Made by a program: the position numbers and the translations under genes
Shown: positions 25,441 through 33,306 of the stretch, piece by piece
Position numbering within the stretch: the stretch's first letter is position 1
Layout of the letters: each line of letters starts with the position of its first letter
Assembly: GCF_022531965.1 (NCBI RefSeq)
Contig: NZ_CP092831.1
Location: 5,365,001-5,429,000 of the forward strand
From: Paenibacillus peoriae
Lineage (GTDB): Bacteria; Bacillota; Bacilli; Paenibacillales; Paenibacillaceae
DNA: 64,000 bases
Direction of reading: 5' to 3'
The notes under the pieces: generated by a model
The model's input: only the letters and a program-made list of their open reading frames with translations
Told to the model about the DNA's origin: nothing
Databases searched by the model: none

Positions 25441-26561
25441 GAGCTCTTCACCTGCCCGCTTCCATTCACTACAGATGGCGTATGTGAATGCTCGTGATGG
25501 TGATCATGGTCATCATGGCTGTGAGCATGGACATGCTCATGAGTGTGATCGTGGCTGTGTGTATGGTGATCATGATGGTCGTGCTCATGTGCATGATGGT
25601 GGTGGTGATGTTCATGTTCATGTTCATGTTCATGATGATGATCGTGGTCATGATCGTGGTCATGATCGTGGTGATGATGGTGGTGCTCCTGCGCCTCCAG
25701 GCGGAACTGGCAGTTATCACAATTGGCTGTAACCTTGCCGAACAAACCTTCCTTAGCTCGCTCCAGCACCAGTTCAACCAATTGAGGATGGAAACCAAAA
25801 TATCCGCCCATCTCCACTTGTAATGCAGGGTGAGCCTCGGCAAATTCCTGGGTCATTTCTCCGATGCGTTTAATCAGCACACCCGTGAACAGAAAATAGG
25901 GAAGCACGATAATCTTTTTGGCCCCCAATCGTACACAACGCTCCAATCCATCGGGAAAGGAAGGCTGCGTCACACCGATAAAACTGCTCTCTACCCATGT
26001 ATAAGGAAGCTTCTCCCACAGCATACGGGTGATTTTGAAAAAGTCACTGTTCGCATCTGGATCGCTACTTCCGCGTCCTAATACAAGTACCGCCGTTTCC
26101 TCGTCAGATACTTCGACAGATGCCTCTACAGCGCTATTCATCCCCGCTGGAACTGCAACCGGCCGGGCCTCTTTCAAGCGACTTTGCAGAATGCTGACGA
26201 TTTTCTCGTGAACACCAATCGGACGTCCGTATACAAATTCCACCTGCGGATATTTCGCCTTTGCCCGGTCAATAGCCATCGGAATATCAATTTTGGCATG
26301 TACCGCTGCGAACAAGATAATCGGAATAAGAACGACACGCGTCGCCCCTTTCTCCACACAAGTTTGCATCCCATCAGCAATGCTGGGACGTGCCAGCTCC
26401 AAGAAACAGGTTTCCACGCACATATCCGGTACCCGATCTGCCACTGCCTGTGTAAATTCCAGCAGTTCCTGGTTCCCCTCCGGGTCCCGACTTCCATGTC
26501 CAACCAACAATATTGCATCCACTGCTGTTGTTTCCTCCTCTTGAATAGGGATAGCCTGCAT
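25437..26561 (-). CDS. cbiX: Sirohydrochlorin cobaltochelatase CbiX with His-rich tail
   Basis: 374 residues. Two tandem chelatase domains (ILLVGHGSRDPEGN at about 17-30, and VLVLGRGSSDPDANSDF at about 155-170) with the active-site His in the first; the second carries Arg instead of His in this motif. It inserts cobalt into sirohydrochlorin at the start of the anaerobic pathway. After about residue 290 comes a tail of about 68 residues of which about 40 are His, with Asp and Glu between them, then a short SVVNGSGQVKSS end. The tail probably stores or delivers cobalt. Such tails occur in some CbiX proteins, notably in Bacillus megaterium. Confidence 0.94.
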   Translation of the reverse strand: MQAIPIQEEETTAVDAILLVGHGSRDPEGNQELLEFTQAVADRVPDMCVETCFLELARPSIADGMQTCVEKGATRVVLIPIILFAAVHAKIDIPMAIDRAKAKYPQVEFVYGRPIGVHEKIVSILQSRLKEARPVAVPAGMNSAVEASVEVSDEETAVLVLGRGSSDPDANSDFFKITRMLWEKLPYTWVESSFIGVTQPSFPDGLERCVRLGAKKIIVLPYFLFTGVLIKRIGEMTQEFAEAHPALQVEMGGYFGFHPQLVELVLERAKEGLFGKVTANCDNCQFRLEAQEHHHHHHDHDHDHDHDHHHEHEHEHEHHHHHHAHEHDHHDHHTHSHDHTHEHVHAHSHDDHDHHHEHSHTPSVVNGSGQVKSS

Positions 26562-26614
26562 GACGCCCTATTTTATATATATGCTTGTATCCCGTTCATC
26601 AGGCCTTCAGTCCA

Positions 26615-28411
26615 TTAATCACCACAAACCGCATTCACTTCTACCGTTACTGGTGCATCTTCATGCCGGAACCCCGCAACGACACCTACACGCTTAAAAA
26701 ATTTATGAAAGCGCTCATTCGGATGCCCTTTTTCCTTATATTCAGCGATGACGTTCTCCACGATGTCCGTAATTTGATCACCCGGAATTCCTTCCGCTAC
26801 AGGCTGAGCGGCATGAGCATTGCGGCCGAATTTTTTGCCACCGAGGAAGAGATCGTACCCACCCTTGCGATAGACGATTCCGATATCCTCTAGTACGGCT
26901 CCATAGCAGGCCATACCGCATCCGTTCAAAGCAATGCTCGTTTCCTTGGGTGCCTGTAATCCACCAAGTACAACCTGTAAATGCTCAGCCACAGGCACAG
27001 CGTCATCCTTCTCCATATTGCAGAAGTCGCACGCCTTTACCTTAAACACATCGCCAACCGGCATGACAATGAATCGTTCATCCCGCAGCCGCCCGACCAG
27101 TTCCTCGGGGTCTGCACACGGCACGCGCAGCACGATCTGATGATCCGGCGTGTATTCCAGCTCGCCATCATCACCCGCTACCTCGGCGAGCAGCGCCATC
27201 TGGCGAGCGGTGAATTTCTTGTTTCCCACACCCGGGGAAACACCCACCTCAAACAGCGCAGGCTTGCCAAAGCCGCCTGTCGCCATCCCGGCCGCGGCCC
27301 CTGCTCCGGCCACCGCCGACGTTCCGGCGGTGCTCTTGGCGGTAGGCGCTTGCCCGCTCCAGCGAGCGTTGGCTTCGCCAGGCAGCTTACCGCCGACAGC
27401 GAGGCGGCTTAGCGCCTCTGCCGCCAGCGATGCCGGGGCCGTGCCGGTTTGCACAGCAGTTGTTGCCTGCACAGCAGCCATCGCTTGCGGGCGTGCCTGC
27501 GTCGCAACCGCAGCGCCGCTCGCGGAGGGTCCAGCGGGCGTAGTCGGGGCTGCTCCTGCCTGCGGTGTACCCTCTTGCGCTCCCAGCGACCACGGCTCCG
27601 CTTCCGTGCGGAGACGCTGATGCGGCTTGAGCGCCTGCTCGGTCGCATCCAACGTGTATTTGCGCTGATATCCGCGCGGAGTCACGATCAAACCGTCATA
27701 CACCATCGTCGAGGAATTGCCGATGATTACAGTCGTCAGCATCCCGATGTCATGGTTCAGCATATCTTCCAGCGTCGTTACAATAACTTGCTGACGTTCA
27801 CGATAAGCGCTCTTCACTAGCCCAACCGGAGTCTGCGGATCACGGTAACGCAGCAAAATGGACTGCGTCTCCACAATCTGGCGGGTACGCCGACCACTGC
27901 GCGGGTTGTATAATGCAATCACAAAATCAGCCGAAGCCGCAGCTTCTACACGCTTTACGATCGTTTCCCACGGGGTCAGATGATCACTCAGACTAATCGT
28001 GCACGCATCATGCATCACTGGCGCCCCCAACAGTGAAGCACAGGACTGTATAGCCGAGATCCCCGGTACGACTTCTACCTCAACCCCGCCCTCGCGTCGC
28101 CAGCCTTTTTGCATCAGCACTTCGTACACCAGCCCTGCCATACCATAGACTCCCGCATCTCCACTGGAAATGACAGCTACCTTCTTGCCCATCTCTGCTT
28201 GGCGAACCGCCTCCTGCGCACGGCTCACTTCCTCTGTCATCCCTGTGCGTACAATCTCCTGTCCGTTCAACAGCGGACGGATCAAATCAACGTAGGTATT
28301 GTAGCCGATAATGACCTCACTTTCGTCCAGCGCATCCAGCGCCCGTTTTGTGATATGTTCCATATCTCCTGGTCCAAATCCAATCACCAACAATTTTCCT
28401 AATGGGCTCAT
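26615..28411 (-). CDS. cbiH60: Precorrin-3B C17-methyltransferase fused to sulfite/nitrite-reductase-like domain (CbiH60 type)
   Basis: 598 residues. Part 1 (about 1-245) is the CbiH methylase (LVIGFGPGDMEHITKRALDAL; VISSGDAGVYGMAGL; ALYNPRSGRRTRQIVET). Then comes an Ala/Pro/Thr-rich linker of about 110 residues. Part 2 (about 370-598) resembles a sulfite/nitrite reductase half with KFTARQMALLAEVA, CDFCNM and LNGCGMACYGA, whose four Cys can hold an Fe-S cluster. This layout is known for CbiH60 of Bacillus megaterium, where the extension helps the C17 methylation and ring contraction. I choose ATG 28411, six bases after AGGAGG; the upstream ATG 28429 overlaps that site. Confidence 0.9.
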   Translation of the reverse strand: MSPLGKLLVIGFGPGDMEHITKRALDALDESEVIIGYNTYVDLIRPLLNGQEIVRTGMTEEVSRAQEAVRQAEMGKKVAVISSGDAGVYGMAGLVYEVLMQKGWRREGGVEVEVVPGISAIQSCASLLGAPVMHDACTISLSDHLTPWETIVKRVEAAASADFVIALYNPRSGRRTRQIVETQSILLRYRDPQTPVGLVKSAYRERQQVIVTTLEDMLNHDIGMLTTVIIGNSSTMVYDGLIVTPRGYQRKYTLDATEQALKPHQRLRTEAEPWSLGAQEGTPQAGAAPTTPAGPSASGAAVATQARPQAMAAVQATTAVQTGTAPASLAAEALSRLAVGGKLPGEANARWSGQAPTAKSTAGTSAVAGAGAAAGMATGGFGKPALFEVGVSPGVGNKKFTARQMALLAEVAGDDGELEYTPDHQIVLRVPCADPEELVGRLRDERFIVMPVGDVFKVKACDFCNMEKDDAVPVAEHLQVVLGGLQAPKETSIALNGCGMACYGAVLEDIGIVYRKGGYDLFLGGKKFGRNAHAAQPVAEGIPGDQITDIVENVIAEYKEKGHPNERFHKFFKRVGVVAGFRHEDAPVTVEVNAVCGD

Positions 28412-28483
28412 CGTACTCCTCCTATTCATCCTTTTCAGGGCAGCTATCCTATCTATTTCAATGATTTATGCACATCGTGTAAC

Positions 28484-28516
28484 TTAAAAAAACCCCATCC
28501 TGCCCGGATGGGGTTT
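28484..28516 (-). terminator. Riboswitch-linked intrinsic terminator
   Basis: AAACCCCATCC / GGATGGGGTTT with seven T on the minus strand, between the cobalamin riboswitch and cbiH60. It is the likely expression platform: B12 binding would favour this stem and stop transcription of the ten-gene operon. Confidence 0.85.
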
Positions 28517-28734
28517 CTATGTACGTATCTCTCATCAGACGAACAAACAGCGTAAGAAGACACGATTTGTCTTCCTCCAGCCTGCCGTTGTTTTCCATCT
28601 GTCTGTTTACGCTTCAAACGCTGCTGCACGTTCATATCCACGCAAACCTCTAGCCAACATGGAAAAAGCAACGTGTGCCTGATTTCCTGATTTCGTACAC
28701 CCATCCTCTCCGCGAAGGTTAACGGTGCATACAG

Positions 28735-28897
28735 ATCAAGGTAGGTCTCCTGGCTTGGCATCAACGGATTCTTTCGTCTTCCCCGTTTTTCACGAGTGAC
28801 CAATTAAAAAAATCCTCTTCCTTACAGTGGCGGGACCGCTCGGGATTTGCACCCGATTCCCTGTTACCCTTTGCTCAACCGCAAAGGCACCTTGTCT
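28735..28897 (-). ncRNA. Cobalamin riboswitch of the corrin-synthesis operon
   Basis: On the minus strand the class-defining elements appear in order: GGTGCC, AAAGGG, AATCGGGTGCAAATCCCGAGCGGT, CCCGCCACTGTAA (B12 box) and AGCCAGGAGACC. CAAGGT and ACCTTG at the two ends can form P1. It lies about 320 bases ahead of cbiH60 and has a terminator downstream, so it controls the operon by transcription attenuation. Confidence 0.95.
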
Positions 28898-28965
28898 GTC
28901 CGCTATTTGATTATGGGTCTTATCATAACCTTGCCTCAATCAGTTGTGCAAGCACGAAAAAAGCT

Positions 28966-29520
28966 TTATTTCAAGTTCTGTGCTTTATTTTTTAACATAT
29001 GTAGCAATTCGTCCGGGTCTGCGGAGATGCTCAGTAGCGCTGGATGCTCACTCCCGGTAAACCCCTCTTGCACACTATGACGCACCATTTCTACTAACGG
29101 GTCAAAATATCCATTCACATTCAGCAGCCCAATGGGCTTGCGATGAATGCCGATTTGCGCCCAGCATAGTACCTCGAACAGCTCTTCAAAGGTTCCCAAA
29201 CCACCCGGAAGGGCAATAAAAGCATCGGCCATCTCGCTCATTGCCGCTTTACGCTCATGCATGCTTGCTACCTCAATAAATTCGGTAACTCCCCGATGAA
29301 TGATCTCTGCATCAAATAACAGGGTGGGCATAATGCCAGTGACCTGACCGTCACCCGCCAGCATTCCATCTGCCACCTCTCCCATTAGCCCCCTGCTAGA
29401 GCCGCCATAGATCAGACGGATATGATGGCGAGCCATGGCTTCTCCCAGTTTGCCTGCTGCCTCAACATATACCGATAAATGTCCAGGTCTGGACCCGGCA
29501 AATACGCAAATAGAATTCAT
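28966..29520 (-). CDS. LOG-family phosphoribohydrolase (Rossmann-fold nucleotide-binding)
   Basis: 184 residues with MNSICVFAGSRPG at the start, the motif PGGLGTFEELFEVLCWAQIG (family consensus PGGxGTxxE) and RKAAMSEMADAFIALPGG. LOG proteins release base from nucleoside 5'-monophosphates (cytokinin ribotides in plants). I choose ATG 29520, since the residues before it do not match the family start; AGGAG lies 12 bases upstream. The gene ends only about 70 bases before the riboswitch, same strand, and no terminator was seen between them. Confidence 0.88.
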   Translation of the reverse strand: MNSICVFAGSRPGHLSVYVEAAGKLGEAMARHHIRLIYGGSSRGLMGEVADGMLAGDGQVTGIMPTLLFDAEIIHRGVTEFIEVASMHERKAAMSEMADAFIALPGGLGTFEELFEVLCWAQIGIHRKPIGLLNVNGYFDPLVEMVRHSVQEGFTGSEHPALLSISADPDELLHMLKNKAQNLK

Positions 29521-29622
29521 TAACGTCTCAGCTCCTGTCCTAAGTAGCATCGAAACTTATTCATTATATTAGATAAACATTTTCGCTATAACAAAAATCT
29601 TTGTCGATGCATGTCCAACAAA

Positions 29623-29656
29623 AAAAGATAAAGACCTCGTAGGCCCTTATCTTTAT
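29623..29656 (-). terminator. Terminator of the hemD-like gene
   Basis: AAGATAAGG...CTTTATCTT stem with a run of seven T on the minus strand, about 65 bases after the stop codon of the gene at 29722. Confidence 0.7.
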
Positions 29657-29721
29657 TTTACTCTGTATCCCGAAATATAAGTTCATTTTTTAGCATCTGC
29701 ATTTATAATTTTGATCTCATT

Positions 29722-30573
29722 TCAATGACCATTCACGATCTTCAGACCACAGCCATGCACCGAATCGTTATGTTCAAAATATTTGCCCAGCTCCACCATC
29801 ATCGCGCCCATGCGCTCTTCGGTTGGAAACACGACTCGATCAATCCCTTCTTCCACAATGGACTGTGCAGTCACCTTCCCTACGGATACAGCAATCACAT
29901 CCTCACGAAAAGCTTCCAGTAAATCCTCGATTCGATTTTGCTCTCTGGCATATTGGGCCAAAAATCGAATTTGCGGGCCACTCGTGAATGTAACGGCATC
30001 AACATTACGATGGATAACATCCTCCAGTAACGCCTGCAATTTTGCTTCCTCAGGTGGGATATGCTTATAAGGAAGTACCTGGCGGGTCACTGCCCCCTGC
30101 TCGTCCAGCCATTTTACCAACCGTGGGGCTGGATCGCCATGCAGTTGCAACAGCACTTCCTTCCCCTTCAGATCGTATGGGGCGAAAGCTCCTGTCAATC
30201 CGATCAAACTTCCGTCCTCGTCTCGTACTGCTGGCGTAAAGCCACGCTTTTTGAGTCCATTGACCGTCTTGTAGCCCCGCGCTGCAATGTTGGAGGATTG
30301 CAGCAACTCTATAATCTGCTCAGCCACGCCCATATCCTCTGCCATATCGAACAGGGCATCCAGCCCCATGCCTGTCGTGAAGATGTACCAGTCCGGAGGG
30401 TTCTTTACCCACGATACAACAGCGTTGCGCAGCTCGATATCATCTAGAAAAACAGTGCCCTGGGCCGGACGATGTACTGGCTCCCCTCCCATCTTCACAA
30501 CTAGCAGCGCCATTTCGTCTGCTTTACGGGGACCAGCAAGAGCGACTCTCTTACCTGCCATGCGTTGTGCCAT
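29722..30573 (-). CDS. Uroporphyrinogen-III synthase (HemD-like)
   Basis: 283 residues. It matches the HemD fold of two alpha/beta domains: VALAGPRKADEMALLVVKMGGEPVHRPAQGT at the N-terminus, DWYIFTTGMGLDALF, and DAVTFTSGPQIRFLAQ with VGKVTAQSIVEEGIDRVVFP at the C-terminus. It closes the linear tetrapyrrole into uroporphyrinogen III, the common precursor of heme, siroheme and corrin. It is a single gene here; a second hemD inside a hem operon elsewhere is likely, in which case this copy may serve the B12 branch. Confidence 0.85.
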   Translation of the reverse strand: MAQRMAGKRVALAGPRKADEMALLVVKMGGEPVHRPAQGTVFLDDIELRNAVVSWVKNPPDWYIFTTGMGLDALFDMAEDMGVAEQIIELLQSSNIAARGYKTVNGLKKRGFTPAVRDEDGSLIGLTGAFAPYDLKGKEVLLQLHGDPAPRLVKWLDEQGAVTRQVLPYKHIPPEEAKLQALLEDVIHRNVDAVTFTSGPQIRFLAQYAREQNRIEDLLEAFREDVIAVSVGKVTAQSIVEEGIDRVVFPTEERMGAMMVELGKYFEHNDSVHGCGLKIVNGH

Positions 30574-30674
30574 TCTGTTTCCTCCCTAGTAGAAGTCGTA
30601 TTTCTTTCTACCAAGTATACAATCAGAGGGGTAAAAGACAAATAAGAATTACTTTTTCGATGAATACAGTAATC

Positions 30675-31829
30675 TTATAAGTGGGTGTGTCCTGTTCTAT
30701 CTCCCTGCCGGCTTTCTAGCTGACTACTGCTATCCCGCTCTCCGTTAGATGCCTTATCATCTCCGCCTTTCCCTTTAGATTTGGGTCGGAGCAACATCCA
30801 TAGTACCAAGGGCATAAGTACAAAAAAAATGATCATCACCGCGGTCCACTCCCGGCTGAAATCAAAAACTTGCACGATGTTGGAGAACAGCATAAACGAA
30901 CAGACATAACCTAACAAACCTACGGGCCAAACCATCAGACTCCCCCAGGCATGGGAGAACATACGCTTTACCGCCAAACTGGTAACGTACAGATCAATTC
31001 CGATCTTCGTAAGAAAGGTTGGTACGGTCAGTGCTGCCACGAACAAGTCGAACCGATCCAGAAAGTCCGTTAGCTGCAATTGACGCACCAGTTCATACGA
31101 TGGATAGAACAGCCGTGACAAGATAGGAACACCAATAACCAACTCCGACTGCAACACCAGCATGATCAGAAAAGCGGTTCCGAGCAAATGCCCATACCAC
31201 GCACTACGTCCATTATAACTCTTTCCAGAAATAACAAAGGGAACCATCAGGATATCGGCCATATATCCCAGCATGCGCCAGCTGCCCTTGATCACTCCCT
31301 CTACCTCTGGATGTAAGTAGGGTCTAAGCATCGAAAAATCCATATTACGCCCAAAAAAAAGCGGCATGGTCAACAGCGTCAAAATCAACATCGGCAAAAA
31401 AATCTCGGCCATATTCACGATGGTGCTTATTCCGCCTTTGGCCATAGATACCAGAGTTAACAGCACAATAAGAGAAGTGACCACAATCGGAGTCAGCGGC
31501 AAAAGCACAACCTCCACTAAATCTGTGATAATTCTCAAATCCCGTGCAAAAATGATCAGGAATAAAATAAGGTAGACTGCAAGCAGCATACGTCCCAGCA
31601 CAGGATGAGAGCTCACCATCGCCTGCATTAGATCCTGGTCAGGAAAACGACGCTTGAGTTTCAACATCGCCCAGATCGGCAAGCATAGCACGATAGCCGC
31701 AATTATACAGGTCCAGTAGGCATGCTGATTCGCGTGATCCGCTGCCTGCGCCGGAGCATGTATAAGGGTAATACCGACCTCCATCAATACACCCAGCAGT
31801 ACGATTTGTCTGGTTGTGAACTGTTTCAT
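30675..31829 (-). CDS. Germinant receptor subunit B (GerAB/ArcD family), operon 1
   Basis: 384-residue membrane protein of the GerAB family with about ten hydrophobic segments; it begins KQFTTRQIVLLGVLMEVGITLIHAP, the usual start of the family. GerAB proteins are the part of the spore inner-membrane germinant receptor thought to bind the amino acid. The C-terminus is a hydrophilic Ser/Lys/Gln-rich tail. ATG 31829 follows AGGAGG by nine bases. Last gene of operon A-C-D-B. Confidence 0.9.
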   Translation of the reverse strand: MKQFTTRQIVLLGVLMEVGITLIHAPAQAADHANQHAYWTCIIAAIVLCLPIWAMLKLKRRFPDQDLMQAMVSSHPVLGRMLLAVYLILFLIIFARDLRIITDLVEVVLLPLTPIVVTSLIVLLTLVSMAKGGISTIVNMAEIFLPMLILTLLTMPLFFGRNMDFSMLRPYLHPEVEGVIKGSWRMLGYMADILMVPFVISGKSYNGRSAWYGHLLGTAFLIMLVLQSELVIGVPILSRLFYPSYELVRQLQLTDFLDRFDLFVAALTVPTFLTKIGIDLYVTSLAVKRMFSHAWGSLMVWPVGLLGYVCSFMLFSNIVQVFDFSREWTAVMIIFFVLMPLVLWMLLRPKSKGKGGDDKASNGERDSSSQLESRQGDRTGHTHL

Positions 31830-31871
31830 ACAGGTCATCCTCCTTTTATCCGCAGGCATCCAATACACGAT

Positions 31872-32096
31872 TTACAACGTAGGGGGGAGCCACATGTCAA
31901 TAAAACGGGTCAGCCATGTAGCCACATAAACGGTGCTCTTCGTTGATGTTCCGTAAATCCAGATACCAATGCTAATAACATACAATACTCGAGAGACCCA
32001 ACGATTGATGGCTGGTGCATTGTTAATATTTTTACGGTCAATCAGATACATGAAGAGCATAGCCAGCACCAAAGGTAACAGAAATACTTTATTCAT
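31872..32096 (-). CDS. Small two-helix membrane protein, germinant receptor D-type subunit candidate
   Basis: 74 residues with two hydrophobic segments (VFLLPLVLAMLFMYLI and VLYVISIGIWIYG). Size, two-helix layout and place between gerC and gerAB fit the D subunits reported in many Bacillus ger operons. ATG 32096 has AGGAG ten bases before and overlaps the gerC end by eight bases. Family membership is inferred from layout. Confidence 0.65.
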   Translation of the reverse strand: MNKVFLLPLVLAMLFMYLIDRKNINNAPAINRWVSRVLYVISIGIWIYGTSTKSTVYVATWLTRFIDMWLPPTL

Positions 32097-33306
32097 TCTG
32101 GATTTGCTCCTTTTTGACCCCGAATGGTTTGGTGACCGCACCAATATTCTCAATATGCACGACCGGATTTATGGTGACCTCCACCTTGGGATATAGTTGC
32201 TCCCATTGAGGTTTAATCCGTTTCCATTCATCCGGGTGACTCGTAATAATAGCCCGGCCCAAACCAAGTACGTCTGAACGATACTTTTGCTGAATCACGT
32301 GGACAGCCTCTCCCAGCTCCCTCTTGATTTCCTCGGCTGTCTGCTGCTCCAGCCACTTCAAATTTTCCTCGTTGGAAATATCGAAATTCGTCTCATTTTC
32401 CTTCACATTCCCATTGCAGTTCATATGAACGGTCATTCGAATCTCATTCCCCTGAATAAAGGGCTTGATATGGACTCTATTTTCGATGAGATGCACAGAT
32501 ATGTAACCTTTACCCTTGGGAGGGGGGATAAATATCTCTGTCTCCTTGGCTTGCTCCATACCCAACAGCAGAAACCGACTGAGATGGTTATCAATAATCC
32601 CTGTTAACCTGTCTTGTCGAAAGACTGCCAATCCATCGATCTGAATATTCGTCTTCTTGTCTTTAAGACTAGCGGGCCCATTCTTCACCAGAGACATTAC
32701 TGGCACCACCGGGTCAATCCCTTCCAGCAGGACGGAATTCATCAGCAGTTTAACGGAACGAGGTTTTTTCATATAGGAAAAGTTAAGCTCACGCACCATT
32801 TCCGCTGGATATTGCTCAATCGGAGCATCTGCCTGAAGCACTTCCATCGCTGACCCCTTCGTGATAACAACCAGGGAAGACAGACGGTTCTGCGGGATAC
32901 GTGCAATGACATCCATCATTTTGCTAATCCCTTCCCGTGCCAGCGTCTCCCCGAACAGCAGCACCCGTCGATGAGAGTAATTCAGTGTTCGTGAAACCTC
33001 GCGCTGTTCCTCGGTGCTTGCTCCCCGGAAGCTTGGACCTATTTTAGACTCCAGGTAGTAGGATTTCGTACCACTTGTACCTCCTCCTCCTCCTGTACTG
33101 CCCGAAGACCCGAGTTGTCCAGGCAGAGCAATTTGCATCGTTACTCGGTATTGATCGCCCTCCTTGTCTAGCCCGGTACCCATCACAAAGGCCACATCAT
33201 TCACTTCACGGCGATCCCAGCATCCTCCTAAGAGAACAGAACACAGCAGCAGACAACAGAGCACAGCCACTTTACGTATTTGCTGTGTATTCGATTTGGG
33301 CTTCAT
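32089..33306 (-). CDS. Germinant receptor lipoprotein subunit C (Ger(x)C), operon 1
   Basis: 405 residues with a lipoprotein signal (CLLLCSVLLGGCWDRREVNDVAFVMGTGLD), the common start of Ger(x)C proteins. The C-terminal domain includes LKWLEQQTAEEIKRELGEAVHVIQQKYRSDVLGLGRAI, the family signature. It is the extracytoplasmic part of the receptor in the spore inner membrane. A run of Gly/Ser near residue 70 (GSSGSTGGGGGTSG) is unusual and lies in a surface loop. ATG 33306 overlaps the gerA stop codon by one base (TGATG). Confidence 0.92.
   Translation of the reverse strand: MKPKSNTQQIRKVAVLCCLLLCSVLLGGCWDRREVNDVAFVMGTGLDKEGDQYRVTMQIALPGQLGSSGSTGGGGGTSGTKSYYLESKIGPSFRGASTEEQREVSRTLNYSHRRVLLFGETLAREGISKMMDVIARIPQNRLSSLVVITKGSAMEVLQADAPIEQYPAEMVRELNFSYMKKPRSVKLLMNSVLLEGIDPVVPVMSLVKNGPASLKDKKTNIQIDGLAVFRQDRLTGIIDNHLSRFLLLGMEQAKETEIFIPPPKGKGYISVHLIENRVHIKPFIQGNEIRMTVHMNCNGNVKENETNFDISNEENLKWLEQQTAEEIKRELGEAVHVIQQKYRSDVLGLGRAIITSHPDEWKRIKPQWEQLYPKVEVTINPVVHIENIGAVTKPFGVKKEQIQNE

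Noticed and set aside
25469..25732. Tandem repeat array resembling CRISPR or a satellite
   Set aside because: The repeats are short His/Asp codons in a coding tail, with no spacers of constant length.
25488..25823. 111-codon plus-strand frame rich in Met and Val
   Set aside because: It is the complement of the His-rich tail of CbiX and arises only from that repeat.
27150..27620. 156-codon Ala/Pro-rich plus-strand frame
   Set aside because: It is the antisense of the GC-rich linker of CbiH60 and has no start signals.
28453..28803. 116-codon minus-strand frame upstream of cbiH60
   Set aside because: It covers the riboswitch, terminator and leader; no ribosome site and no family resemblance.
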